Source of the DNA: Petaurus breviceps papuanus
Lineage: Eukaryota; Chordata; Mammalia; Diprotodontia; Petauridae
Assembly: GCA_028583685.1 (NCBI GenBank)
Contig: JAMXIF010001164.1
Span: 13,157,912-13,221,911, forward strand
Direction of reading: 5' to 3'
Length of the DNA stretch: 64,000 nucleotides
Shown here: one piece after another, positions 1 through 10,559 of the stretch
Position numbering within the stretch: position 1 is the first letter of the stretch
Layout of the letters: each line of letters starts with the position of its first letter
Notes under the pieces: generated by a model
The model's database searches: none
What the model was told of the DNA's origin: nothing
Seen by the model: the letters and a program-made list of their open reading frames with translations, nothing else
Program-made: the position numbers and the translations under genes

Positions 1-84
1 TGGTAATTTGAGTTATTTTAGATAAGCCTATAACTAACCCATTAAGTGGATATACCATTTTATATTGTCACTCTACCTGGAAAC

Positions 85-172
85 TCTTTATTTATTTATA
101 TCTTTATTATTTTATTTATTATTATTATTATTTAATATATATTTATTATAAATATATTTATTTATACATTGC
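85..172. repeat. AT-rich low-complexity tract
   Basis: Runs of TTTA and TTA units, almost free of G and C. No element family can be assigned. Confidence 0.8.
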
Positions 173-894
173 TGCTGCTTTTTTTGTAACTTACTCATAA
201 AACCGTGCTATGACCATTTGAAATGATCAACCCATATTGTACACTCAAACTATCTTAATATCTTGCCAAGAAGTACTTTTAGTTCATTAATTGGAATTAA
301 GAACAGCACAGTATGGCAGAATAACTGGAGAGACAGCCTTAAAACCAGAAAAAATCAGGTTCAAATAATTTCTCTTCCTGAAAATAACTGTGTGAATGCT
401 AAGAAAGTTACTTTGACTTTAGATGTTGTGGGACCCTGTCTACAACTCTAACTTGCAGAATTATGTGCCAAAGAATCCCCAGGTACAGTCACTATTCCTC
501 CCTTAAAAACTATGTCATGGAAAACTCAAGGAAATAAGAAAGTTTTAAAAAACTGATATATCAGACTTCAGTACAATCAATCATTATTTTACTGCCAAGC
601 ACTGTGCCTTTCTCATAGCAAGTCCTAAATGAATATTTGTAGAAGTAACTTAAATTGAATAATTTTATTTTTAGGAGTATATGTAAGAATGGTAGACATA
701 AGTTATAGCCCTGAATTATAGAAAGGACCCTCCAATATACTGGAGGTATTTTTTAACAGACCAAAAATTCAAATAGTAATGTTTTTAGTTGGATAAAATA
801 CAACAATTTTTTATCCAAAGCTACACATTAACCTTGTTAAAGAGTTAAAAATAGTATAGAATTTTCTGGATATGGAAATTTTTCTTTGTACTTT
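173..894. other. No recognisable feature
   Basis: Apparently unique AT-rich sequence. It contains a 62-codon open frame (263-451) whose product resembles nothing I recognise and which has no supporting context. Confidence 0.5.
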
Positions 895-2295
895 TTCTAG
901 CTTAATGACTATTTGACACTGTTGATAAACCCTCTTCTCTTAAATTGTCTCTTATCTATGGAATTCTGAGGATTTCCTGTTTTTCCTACCTTTCTGACTG
1001 TTCCACCTTCACCATTGCTATGTTATCATCCATATTGTAGTATTTAATAAAGACTCCCCCAAGACAATATTGGGACTTTGTTTTTCTCTCTCATTGTCCT
1101 ATTTTTTGACGATCTCATTAGCTACTGTGGGCTCAGTTATTATCTTTAAGCAAATGACTCTCAGACTTGTATAAACACCCAAAGCCTGACACACAGTAGG
1201 CACTTAATAACTTTTTATTGATGGATTCATTAACTAGTATGTGTTCTGCATTACAAAACTGCATCTTTAAATTCTAGTTGAACATTTGGAACTGGATATG
1301 TCTCAGACATCTGACACTCCACATAACTAAAATGTAACTCATTATTTTTTAAAAACTTCATACTAAACCTATTCTTCATCAAAATTTACCTACTTCTGTT
1401 AAAAGCATCATCACCACTCTATTTACTCATGTTCAAAACCTTGGAATTGCCCTCTATTCTTCTTTATTATATTCAATCAGTTACAACATTTCTCTCAGTG
1501 ATCTCCTCTTCATGAACAAATCTACTGTGATAGCTAAGGCTCAGATCATATCTCTTCTGTTGTACTATGATTACTTCCTGATTAGATTCCTGTCTCGTGG
1601 CTTTCCAATACATACTTCACATAACTACAAAAATAATCTCCTGAAAGCACATGCAACCGTGTCACTCCTCTAGCAACCTATGGTATTCCATATTGGTTTT
1701 AGGATAAATAAGTTTAAACAAAGAACCAACAAACAAGCTAAAACACAAATAGGCAAATGAATGAATGGCAAATTAAAGAGATGAGCACATAAGTAAATAT
1801 ATGATGGAATGTAGATTAAAGGGACAGATCAATAAGAAATGAAATGATAAGTACACAAATGAATGAATTGAGACCTATGTTGCCCTTCACAAACTGAATT
1901 TAAGCCACTTTTCATATATATGTTTCACATTAGGTTCCTTTAAATTCCCTAATGTTCTAAGCAAACTGGCCTCCACAGTTTTCCTTCCTCTTTTCCTACA
2001 TCATCATTCATTTAGGCTGGGACCTTTACTTCTCTCTCTGAAGTCCTAGGTTCTTCTAGATCAAGCTAAGGTCTAGGCCTCCTCTCATAGGAGGCCTTTA
2101 CCTGTCCCATTAGTTTTTAGTATTTCCCTCTTTCTCAAATATTATAATCTATTATCTGTTTACATGTTGTATCTTATATGTAGTATCTAAGCTATCTTAA
2201 GTCAGATACTATTTTAGTCTTCTTTGTGTCCAGTATTCCTTAGACAGTACCTGAAAAATAGTAGATACTTAATAAGTATCTTTTGAAATGTAGTC
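895..2295 (+). mobile_element. L2 LINE, decayed 3' part
   Basis: Reads in the sense direction like the end of L2 ORF2 and its 3' UTR. Landmarks in order are the CT-rich block before 'gatctcattagct' near 1115, a 'gactctcagact' block near 1160, 'accgtgtcactcctct' near 1655, the 'aggcctttacctg' block near 2090, and the classic L2 terminus of the type 'cagtacctg...tagtagatacttaata' at 2245-2280. A second short L2-like terminus (about 1185-1240) interrupts it, and an A-rich stretch lies at about 1715-1870. It is old, with no usable reading frame left. Confidence 0.7.
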
Positions 2296-2329
2296 TTTCA
2301 GAGCCTGGAATTCAATATTCTCATGTAGT

Positions 2330-2572
2330 AACTTGGTGTGGTATATAGGTGTTGACCTAGACTGAGGAAGCACTGAGGGCAAATCTAACCCAAGACACCT
2401 ACTAGCTCTATGATCTTGGGTAAGTCACTGAACATCTGTCTGCTTCTGTTTTGTCATCTATAAAAATAATTAGCATCTACCTCTCAGGGTTATTGTAAGG
2501 ATCAAATGAAATAATACTTATTTGTGCTTTGCATACTTTAAATAGTTATGCAAATGTTATCTTTTAGTAGTA
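2330..2572 (+). mobile_element. MIR-type CORE-SINE
   Basis: Contains the MIR signatures 'ctatgatcttgggtaagtca', a 'gtcatctataaaa' block and the tail 'ggttattgtaaggatcaaat' in the correct order. Diverged copy without visible target-site duplication. Confidence 0.7.
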
Positions 2573-3574
2573 GATATAAACTAAAGATTGTTATTGACAT
2601 TGTTTACTGAGAACATTGTATATAAACTGTGCCATATCATGAAAATGTCCCTGAATAATTAAGTTATGATGTATTTTAATAACAGTATTTGTAAGTATAA
2701 CATAAATATCTTGTCAAATATGCTAAATACAATAAAATTTAAAAAATTATTTCAAAAAATTATTGGTCTTAAAAATTTTCTCACTGTTCTTCTAATATAC
2801 TCCATTGTATCCTTGTATATGAACCTTAGAAACACACAAGTGCCTTATCCTATGCATAGAAACATATGCTCAGTATGAGACTTGCCCCCATTTAAATGCA
2901 TCTTTATTTTAAAATCTAGGCCAGAAAAACAAAAAAATATATATTGGTCTTGCTTCACAGTTCATGATTAGCTTAAATTTACTCTCAGGATATACTTGGC
3001 ATGCTTAGTCATTAGATCATTCAATATTATTTTCCTTATAAAAAGACAACAACAATAATCATGTCATATTCTTACATAATACTTTGTTACTCAGATAGAT
3101 ATGTGGTCTTATTCATGTCCTAAAAAGTACCCCCTCCAAACTCACAAATGAAAGGCCACATAGGCCATCTAAATATAAATATATCCAAAGATTGTCTCCA
3201 AGGTCTTCTTTTTTCCTCTATGTATAGTCCATATTTTTTTCTTTATTTTGATAATGATATTTTGAAATATTTTAATCCTATGCATCTTATACTATGAATT
3301 TTTAAATATTATGTGGAGAAGGATGCATAGACTTCATCAGATTGCAAAGATGGGTCAAGATACAAAAAAAAGCTAAATAATTCCTTCTCTTTGCCTTATC
3401 TTTTGGTGACTTCTTCTTATTCAGCAACTCCCCCTCTCTCCCGATAAATCTCCAATAGTACATCTCACCAGGGTATTTCTTGAGTTATTTTGACGTGGTA
3501 TACATAACAATGGAAGAGACAGACTGTCTGTCCATCAGTTATTTATCCCTGTTTTCCCTCAATCACTGAATATG
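2573..3574. other. No recognisable feature
   Basis: AT-rich sequence with no repeat family or coding signal I can support. A 70-codon open frame at 2666-2878 is low complexity and is not considered a gene. Confidence 0.5.
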
Positions 3575-3775
3575 CAGTAATATAGAGTGGAAAAATTCCT
3601 GGCTTCAGAGATAGTAAATCAAGGTTTAAATCTTGCCTCTGTTGCTTATTACTTTGGGGGCCTCAGGTAAAGCATTTAGCCTTTTTAAGACTCAAATTCC
3701 TCATCAATAAAATAAGGTTTGATTAGATAACTTCTAATGTCCCTTCTAGCTATAAAACTTTGAATACATGATCTT
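3575..3775 (+). mobile_element. MIR-type CORE-SINE
   Basis: The order of 'aaggtttaaatcttgcctct', 'ctcatcaataaaataa' and 'cccttctagct' follows the MIR core and 3' part. Confidence 0.65.
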
Positions 3776-3789
3776 TTTTAGTAATAATT

Positions 3790-3962
3790 ATATCATTTTA
3801 TAAAGCTTTAAGATTTACAAAACTTTTTTCATATCAGTCCTATGAATTAAGTAATATAATTTTATTCAATTTACAGGTGAGAAACTGAGATTCTCAGAGT
3901 TTAGATGTGACCACAAAACTGGTAAATGTCTGAGAAAGGATCTGGATACAGTTTCTGGGTAA
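3790..3962 (-). mobile_element. MIR-type CORE-SINE, reversed
   Basis: Shows the complement of MIR: 'ataaagctttaagatttaca', then 'ttacaggtgagaaactgaga'. Fairly decayed. Confidence 0.6.
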
Positions 3963-3967
3963 CAGGT

Positions 3968-4225
3968 TAAATGGTTGTGGTTGTTGTCATCCCAGCCATG
4001 GTCAACTCTTCATGAACCCATTTGGAGTTGTCTTGACAAAGATACAGGAGCGATTTGCCATTTCATTCTCCAGTTCATTTTACATATGAAAAAACTGAGG
4101 CAAATGGTTAAGTGACTTTCCCAGGGTCACACAGTTAGTAATCTGAAGGTATATCTGAACTCTGGTCTTCCTGACTTCAGGCCCTGCACTCTATCTACTG
4201 TGACACTTACCTGTCTGCAGGTCAA
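3968..4225 (-). mobile_element. Mar1-type CORE-SINE, reversed
   Basis: Carries the reverse complement of the full-length marsupial CORE-SINE: 'cttcatgaacccatttgg', 'gatttgccatttcattctcc', 'actgaggcaaatggttaagt' and 'cccagggtcacacagttagt'. It matches the sense copies at 24016 and 55766 in this window. Confidence 0.8.
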
Positions 4226-4478
4226 TTACTCTTTCCATTATCCTGAACAAGATAATAAGTTCTGACATAAAGTTTCAGCCAAGTGGGCAAGTAATATGTG
4301 AGTAAATGTTATCTAAGTATTATGTTAGATCTAGCCAAGTAAATATAACTTCATTATATTCGAGGAACTGGTTCCTATTTTTAAATCATTTGATGCCTGT
4401 CTTACCATCTTTCATTCTTTGAATCACAAATGTCTTAATTTCCCTTCTAACATTTGTTTTCCTTTTTATTCGGAACAG

Positions 4479-4592
4479 ACAACACCATAATAATTGGAGC
4501 CACAACACTTTTTTAGAGAAGGGAATTGATAAGCACCAGACATGGCATGTACCGGATAAAGTCACAAAGAATGAAAGATTATATTTTAACAG
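4479..4592 (+). other. Splice-flanked open frame, possible exon
   Basis: A pyrimidine-rich run ending in 'ggaacag' precedes this 114-base stretch, and 'CAG|gtaag' follows it. With one base left over at the start and two at the end, the segment is open for 37 codons and reads as a mixed-composition peptide with the core TWHVPDKVTKNERLYFN. Its length is a multiple of three. I recognise no protein family. A chance match is likely in 64 kb, and no partner exon was found. Confidence 0.15.
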
Positions 4593-4599
4593 GTAAGAA

Positions 4600-5193
4600 A
4601 GCACTAGTTCTTGATGTGGGGATTATTCTGAAAGTATCTGGCTTTGTGCATTTGAAATTTACAATAAACTTGCAAGGTCACTGTTATCTCACATGAACCT
4701 GCCATGAGCCAGTTGGAATAAGTGTTCTGTCAGATTTTGTTTTCTTTATTTGAAGAATAAGAGAATGTTATATATTTTCTTGAAGACTGAGGAGAGGCTT
4801 TTTTTTCCCCAAAAAAATCCTTCAGTGTTGACCTAACTGGTAATTCCCACAGCAGGGTTATCAACAGCTCTATTGGATTTGGGTCTCAGTTGGAAGAAAT
4901 ACAGCCACAGAAATCAAATAGAGATACCCAGAACATTTTATGAAAGATAAATAGCGACACCAAACACTTGGATTAGACTGACTTTAGTAAGTATATTTTT
5001 ATGTAAGGTATTACTAATTGCTAAAGTGGAAGAATACAGGATATACCCTCTCACCACCACCCCCAATTTTCAGACACCATGTCAAGTTATCTGTGTATAA
5101 TCATTATTAATTGACGTAGAAAAGTGAAATTCATGCTCATACTCTGTATTTTGCATTTTAGTACTCCGTATGTGGAGTATTTATTATCTTTTT
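4600..5193. other. No recognisable feature
   Basis: Unique-looking sequence with no repeat family or open frame of note. Confidence 0.5.
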
Positions 5194-5206
5194 AAAGAAA
5201 TGAGAA

Positions 5207-5380
5207 GGGCTGGCTATGTGGTGCAGTGAATAGAGCACTGGCCCTGGAGTCAGGAGTACCTGAAATCAAATCTGGCCTCAGACACTTAACACACACACAC
5301 ACACACACACACCACTAGTTGTGTGACCTTGGGCAAGTCACTTAACACCAATTGCCCTCCAAAAAAAGCCAAAAAAAATA
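5207..5380 (+). mobile_element. WSINE-like SINE with internal AC repeat
   Basis: Starts 'gggctggctatgtggtgcag' and contains 'cactggccctggagtcagga', 'tctggcctcagacacttaac' and 'gaccttgggcaagtcactta', ending in an A-rich tail. An (AC)n tract at 5289-5312 has expanded just after 'cagacactta'. The 13-base flank AAAGAAATGAGAA at 5194-5206 recurs only after the next SINE (5614-5626), so the two copies share one target-site duplication. Confidence 0.85.
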
Positions 5381-5396
5381 CAGAATATCAATATTT

Positions 5397-5477
5397 AGGG
5401 GAGACTAGGTGGTGCAGTGAATAGAGCACCAGCCCTGCAGTCAGGAGTCCCTGAGTTCAAATCCGGCCTCAGACACT

Positions 5478-5527
<50 letters not shown>

Positions 5528-5585
5528 CTAGCCGTGTGACGTTGGGCAAGTCACTTAATGCCAATTGTCCTCAAAAAAAAAGGCA

Positions 5586-5613
<28 letters not shown>
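5397..5613 (+). mobile_element. Second SINE of a linked pair, with longer AC repeat
   Basis: Same family as the copy upstream, beginning 'ggggagactaggtggtgcag'. The (AC)n tract (5479-5524) sits at the same internal site but is about twice as long. The tail is an irregular A/C-rich run. About 16 non-SINE bases separate it from the first copy, and the single 13-base duplication lies outside both. Confidence 0.85.
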
Positions 5614-5616
<3 letters not shown>

Positions 5617-5854
5617 GAAATGAGAAATGTATGACCCTTATCTATGGAATAGATTTATAACATATAAGAGAAAAATGAAAGTTTTATGGGTCCTTTAAGA
5701 CCACATAATTCATTCCCTCATTTTGCAGATTGGGAATTTCATTTATAGGAAATACAAATAACTTCTCCAAAGTCTAACAGATAAGGAAATATGACAAATT
5801 TAAATCCCAAGATAATACAACTCTAGAGGAAATATTAGATGATCATGGAAATTC

Positions 5855-5985
5855 CTTCCTTCATTCAATAAACATTTATTTAGTGCCTACTAGATGTCAG
5901 GTATGATGCTAAGAAAGTGATATAAAAAGAAACACAAGTCAGTCCCAGCCTTCAAGTAGTTTACTCTCAAACTCTTATAATGCAG
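5855..5985 (-). mobile_element. L2 3' terminus, reversed
   Basis: 'cattcaataaacatttattt', 'agtgcctactagatgtcagg' and 'cagtcccagccttcaagtag' are the complement of the L2 3' end. Confidence 0.7.
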
Positions 5986-6234
5986 CTTTTACTATTTAAC
6001 TCTTCAGAGTTATAAGAAGTCTCTACAGCTATGTAGTATAACAAAACCTAAAAAAAATCCCTCTACAACTCCTCTACAACATCATCTAACCTCTTTCAAA
6101 GACCTCAGGTGAGGGTGATCACAGTATTCCCTAGGCAGCCAACTAAAACTTCTGGATAACACTGCTTCTCAAGAAGTCATCCCATACACCAAGACCCTAA
6201 CCACTTTATCAAGCCTAAAATTCCCATTCATTGA

Positions 6235-6455
6235 TTGTAGTTTTCTTATCTGTAACCACGCATATAACTCTCTCCCCATTCAATCCATTCTGTACTTAGA
6301 CATGAAAGTGATTTTCCTAAAACTCAGGTTGGATCTTGTCAACCTTTCCTCATTAAACTCCATTGAATCCTATTGCATTGAGGACCAAATACAAAATGAT
6401 TTATTTCCCATTCAAATTCTTTCATAATGTATCCCCCCCCCATCTTTCCAGGCTT
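6235..6455 (+). mobile_element. L2 LINE fragment
   Basis: Sense L2 3' region: 'aaagtgattttcctaaaact', 'accaaatacaaaatgattta' and 'catctttccaggcttc'. It is cut at about 6455 by the L1 that follows. Confidence 0.65.
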
Positions 6456-7303
6456 CTTTTAAAAATGCTTATTCCATTATATACTTCCCAATTACATGTA
6501 ACATTTTTTTCATTTTGAGTTCAAAATTCTAACTGTACTCCTGATTGTACATGTGAAGTCATGCAAAACACATTTCTATATTAGCTGTGTTGCAAAGGAA
6601 AGTACAGACAAAAGCATCAAGAATTATAAAGAAAATAAAAAAAAACATATGCTTCAATCTGCATTCAGGTTTCATCAGTTCTCTTTCTGGAGCTGTACAG
6701 CATATTTTATCATAGGTCCTTCAAATTAACTTGATCATTGTCTTGATCAGAGTAGCTAAATCTTTCATGGTTGATCATCCTTGCAATACTGCCGTTACTC
6801 TACTCAATGTTCTCCTAGTTCAGCTCACTGCACTTTTTGTGAGTTCACATAAGTCTTCCCAGGTTTTTCTCAAACTATTCTGATCATTTCTTATAACAAA
6901 ATACCATTCCATTCTAGTCATATACAACATGTTCAGCCATTACCCAATTGATGGGCATTCCCTTGATTTCCAATTCTGTGCCACATCAAAAAAAAAAGCT
7001 GCTACAAATATATTTTGTATAGCTATATCCTTTTCCCTTTTATTTGGGATACAGAACTAGTAGTAGCATTTTTCAGTGAAATCCCATGCATACACAGTTT
7101 GTTATCTCTTTGACCATAATTCCAAATAGATTTGCAGAATGATGGGCAAGTTCACAACTCCACAAACAGTCCCTGAATATCCCGGGTTTTTTTCTGCATC
7201 ACCTCCAGCATTTGTAATTTTTCTTTTTCTGTCAAGTTAGTTAATCTGATAAGGGTAAGGAGTTATAAGAATTATTTTACTTTGCATTTCTCAAATATTA
7301 GCA
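6456..7303 (-). mobile_element. L1 LINE 3' end, antisense
   Basis: Complement of the marsupial L1 3' UTR and the C-terminal ORF2 region. Landmarks are 'tatgcttcaatctgcattca', 'cattacccaattgatgggca', 'ccaattctgtgccacatca' and 'atttgggatacagaactagt'. The last blocks encode, on the minus strand, the well-known L1 ORF2 region with the CPS/W..EYY motifs. It joins an L1 piece in the opposite orientation at about 7303. Confidence 0.8.
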
Positions 7304-7785
7304 GTAGCAATAAGAGAAGAAAAAGAATTGAGAAATCAAATTAGGCAAAGAAAAGACCAAGCTATCACTCTTTGCAGATAATAAAATGATATACTTAGAG
7401 AATCCTAGAGAATCAATTAAAAAAGTACATGAGATAATGAATAAATTTGGTAAAATTGCAGGATACAAAATAAACCCACATAAGTCCTCGCCATTCCTAT
7501 ATATCTCTAACAAAATCCAACAGCAAAAGATAGAAAGAGAAATCCATTTTAAAGTTACTGTAGGGGCAGCTAGGTGGCACAGTGAAAAGAGCACCAGCCC
7601 TGGAGTCAGTAGGACCTGAGTTCAAATCCAGCCTCAGACACTTAACACAAAACTGGCCGTGTGACCTTGGGCAAGTTCCTTAACCCCAATAGCCCCACCT
7701 TCCCCCTTCAAAAAGCTGAAATAAATAAAATAAAAATATAAAGTTACTGTAGACATTCTAAAATATTTAGGAATCTACCTGCCAT
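7304..7785 (+). mobile_element. L1 ORF2 reverse-transcriptase fragment, sense
   Basis: Reads as part of the L1 reverse-transcriptase domain: LFADNKMIYLENP (the usual FADD catalytic box is degraded here to FADNK), then GYKINPHKS and PFLYISN. A SINE (7563-7739) splits it, after which 'tctaaaatatttaggaatct' (KYLGIYL in intact L1) resumes. Sitting against an antisense L1 3' end, it could be the inverted 5' part produced by twin priming. Confidence 0.75.
7563..7739 (+). mobile_element. WSINE-like SINE with target-site duplication
   Basis: Complete short CORE-SINE ('ggggcagctaggtggcacag' to an A-rich tail) flanked by AAAGTTACTGTA at 7551-7562 and 7740-7751. It is inserted in the L1 reverse-transcriptase fragment and so is younger than it. 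Confidence 0.9.
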
Positions 7786-7895
7786 AACTTGCATTTCTCT
7801 ACTAAGCAAAGATTTATAGCGTTTTAATGTGACTATTGTTATCTTTCATTTCTTCTTCCTTTGACCATTAATAAATAGGGAATGATTTCTGTTTG
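7786..7895 (-). mobile_element. L1 ORF2 fragment, antisense
   Basis: 'cttgcatttctctactaagc' and 'tcctttgaccattaataaat' are the complement of L1 ORF2 just upstream of the piece that ends at 7303. The block 'ttgcatttctc' occurs on both sides of the sense piece 7304-7785. Confidence 0.6.
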
Positions 7896-8712
7896 TATAT
7901 TAGTCATGTTCTAGGGAAAAAAAAACATAGAACAAAACAAAAGTGGAAAATAGCACACTTCAGTTTGCATTCCAACTCCATGTGAGTCTTTTGAAATTAT
8001 CCTGGATCATTGTATGACTGAAAATAGCAGAGTCATCCACACTTGATTATTGCACCTTATAGCTGTTATTATGTATACTACTCTCCTGGTACTGCTTAAT
8101 TCACTTTGAATTAGTTCATGCATAACTTTCCAGGTTTTTTTAAGCATCCTGTTCATCTTTTATTTTAACACCAATGTATTTCCATTACAACCATATACCA
8201 CAACTTATTTCACCTCCCCAAGTTTGATGTATATCCCTTCATTTTGCAATTCTTTGTCACCACAAAAGGATTCAGTATAAATAAGTTTACACAAATGAAT
8301 TTTTTTTCCTGTTTTTTTTAATATCTTTGGGATATAGACCTATTTAGGGGTATTGCTAAGTCAAAAGGGATGAATAGTTTTAAAGCCCTTCAGGAATAGT
8401 TCCAAATTCCTTTCCAGCATGGTTAGATCGGTTCACAACTCTACCAACAATGCATTAGTGTCTCAATTTATCCACATCCCCTCCAAGACTTATCATTGTC
8501 CTTTAATGTTAAATTAACCAATCTGATAGGTGTGAGGTAGAACCTTGAAATTGTTTTAATTTACATTTCACTAGACAATAGTGAATTATGGTATTTTTCA
8601 TATGACTATAAATAACTTTCATTTTTTAATCTGAAAATTGACTGTTCATATCCTTTGATTATTTATCAATTGGAGAAAGACTTATATTCCTATAAATATG
8701 AATCAGTTCTCT
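7896..8712 (-). mobile_element. L1 LINE 3' end, antisense
   Basis: Another antisense L1 3' part, with 'agcacacttcagtttgcatt', 'atcctggatcattgtatgac', 'aactctaccaacaatgcatt' and 'tctgataggtgtgaggtaga' in the expected order. It is older and more diverged than the copies at 9136 and 11936. Confidence 0.75.
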
Positions 8713-8865
8713 GTTGTTATTTGTCCTTTGTCTTGGAAAAGGACTGATGACATCATAGGTAATGTCTTGACTTGAATGTGAATTGTATTCAAGTAAGGCA
8801 GAGTTGCTGGAAGGTTTCATCCTCACGCTCCTTTCCTAAGTAATTGAAATCCATCAGCAGAAAAA
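8713..8865 (+). repeat. Unnamed marsupial interspersed repeat fragment
   Basis: 'tttgtcttggaaaaggactg', 'tgatgacatcataggtaatg' and 'aagtaaggcagagttgctgg' resemble a dispersed repeat I recall from marsupial genomes, but I cannot name the family. Confidence 0.4.
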
Positions 8866-8869
8866 AAAA

Positions 8870-9135
8870 AGTCAAGATTACTTAAATAACCCTATTTTAG
8901 AAAAAGTAATTTAACAAGGCATAAATAACTGCCTAAGAAAAATACCCAAGGCCAGATGGATTCACAAGTGCATTCTTTCAAACATTGAAATAACAATTAA
9001 TTCCAATACTACATATACTATTTGGGGAAATAGGTGCCTTCCTACCAATTTCTTTTCTATAGCAAAAATGTAATGCCAAACCAGAAAGAGAAAAAACAAA
9101 GAAAGAAAAATAGAGACCAATTTTCCTAATGATAT
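8870..9135 (+). mobile_element. L1 ORF2 fragment, sense
   Basis: Covers the segment just before the reverse-transcriptase core: 'caaggccagatggattcaca' corresponds to the KAPGPDGF region of L1 ORF2, and the end to the 'NFRPISLMN' region, here decayed to NFPND. It is probably the inverted upstream part of the antisense L1 at 7896-8712. Confidence 0.65.
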
Positions 9136-9355
9136 TTTTATTTTTTTTATTTTTGCTTCTCCCCATTATGTTCTCCCATTACATATGAATAAAATTTTTA
9201 ATATTTGCTTTTACAAGATTTTGAGTTCCGAATTTTTCTCCCTTCCCTTTTCTGATAAGGGTAGACAGTTTAATATAGTTTATACATGTGCTATGACATA
9301 AATCATATTTCCATAATCATGACAGTTGCAGAAGAAATAGATCAAAGGGGGGGAA
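9136..9355 (-). mobile_element. L1 LINE 3' UTR, antisense (part 1)
   Basis: A T-rich run (complement of the poly-A tail), then 'ctcccattacatatgaataa' and 'aagattttgagttccgaatt', the L1 3' UTR in complement. A solo LTR interrupts it, and it continues after 10560. Confidence 0.75.
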
Positions 9356-9360
9356 AAGGC

Positions 9361-10554
9361 TGTAATGGCAAGCAAAGCAGTTCACCCCTTGTTTCAGCTA
9401 TGGAATTAACACATTGTTTCAGTTCAAGTTTCTTTTGAGCCTTGTATCAAGTCTGTTAAGAAACAGAAAGTGTGAACCCCACAACTTGTGAACCCTAGAA
9501 TTCATTAACTCCTGCAACAGGAAGGGGAGGATCTAATGACCATATATTAGGAGAATTTCCAGACTAGAGACAGCAGAACTGAGAAGAGGACTCTTGTGGT
9601 GGCAGAGTCAAGAAGGAGAAAACTTGTGGTATCCCAGCACTCTGTTTGTCTGTTCTTTCTGTGTTGATGTTTGTTTGTGATACTTTGTACAGATGACCTG
9701 GGACCTTACTGGAAGCCCTGAAAGAGGATTTTCTCGTTGGATGTTGACAGCAGTCTGGAGGGCGGTTTTGGTGGTACTGGGACATCACTGATGATTTGTG
9801 CTTACCTCTTGGACCTTGTTTGTGGGTTTGTGTTGATTTTTATGTTGTTGATTTGTGCTGACCTCTTGGACCTTGTTCGTGGGTCTGAGTTGATTTCACA
9901 GGAAGATAGTGAATTGATGATGGTGCCAGCAATCTGTATGATTATTATTGTGGCTCTGTCAAGTTTGTTTTCCCAGAAAGAGTAACTGTGAAAGACTTGA
10001 GGTGCATTGGACACTGTGAACTTCAGTATGGAATGGGAATTGGACAAGGAGCTGTACAAGGAACTTGGAGCTGCCTGCCTTTGAACCAGGTGCCAGTTGG
10101 AAGCTGGGACCATGGAAGAGGAACCCGGAAGTTGAGAGCCAGTCTTGGGTCTAGCTGAAAGAAGACTTTACTTGGATGCTGTATACTGACTGAGAAGATT
10201 ATGATTTACTGTAACCTAGAGGTGGTGAATTTTGGCTTTTGTACTTTGCAATTGAATTAAGAATTTTATGATTGACTAAATGAATGTACTTTGGTCAAAA
10301 CTATGTGACCACATTGGTGAAAACTATGTGGGCATTTTAGTGAAAAGTTGTTGAGTTGTTATACGATGAATGCTGTATTTGGATTTTCTGTGATAATTTG
10401 CAACATTCTGAATGCTGTACCTTGATTTTCTGTAAATATTTTGCTCTGATTTGTTATTGAAGAAATATAGAGCTCACTATACTATGTAATCAGAAATCTT
10501 GAAAGCTGTTCACAGCATCAGTCCTCTGGAAAGCCGCTTGTGCGTGACTTTACA
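9361..10554 (+). mobile_element. Solo LTR of an endogenous retrovirus, family A
   Basis: Begins TGTAATGG and ends CTTTACA, so it has the TG...CA ends and short inverted termini of a retroviral LTR. It is flanked by a perfect 5-base duplication, AAGGC (9356-9360 and 10555-10559). There is no internal viral sequence: it is a solo LTR left by recombination. An internal duplicated block of about 50 bases lies at 9796-9893. It matches 24857-26156 (opposite strand) and the partial copy at 60989. A 5-base duplication is compatible with several ERV classes. Moderately old. Confidence 0.85.
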
Positions 10555-10559
10555 AAGGC

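Noticed and set aside
9737-10113. Open frames of 82 and 103 codons within the solo LTR, and 120 codons at 25350-25712
   Set aside because: They lie wholly or mainly in non-coding LTR sequence and resemble no protein.
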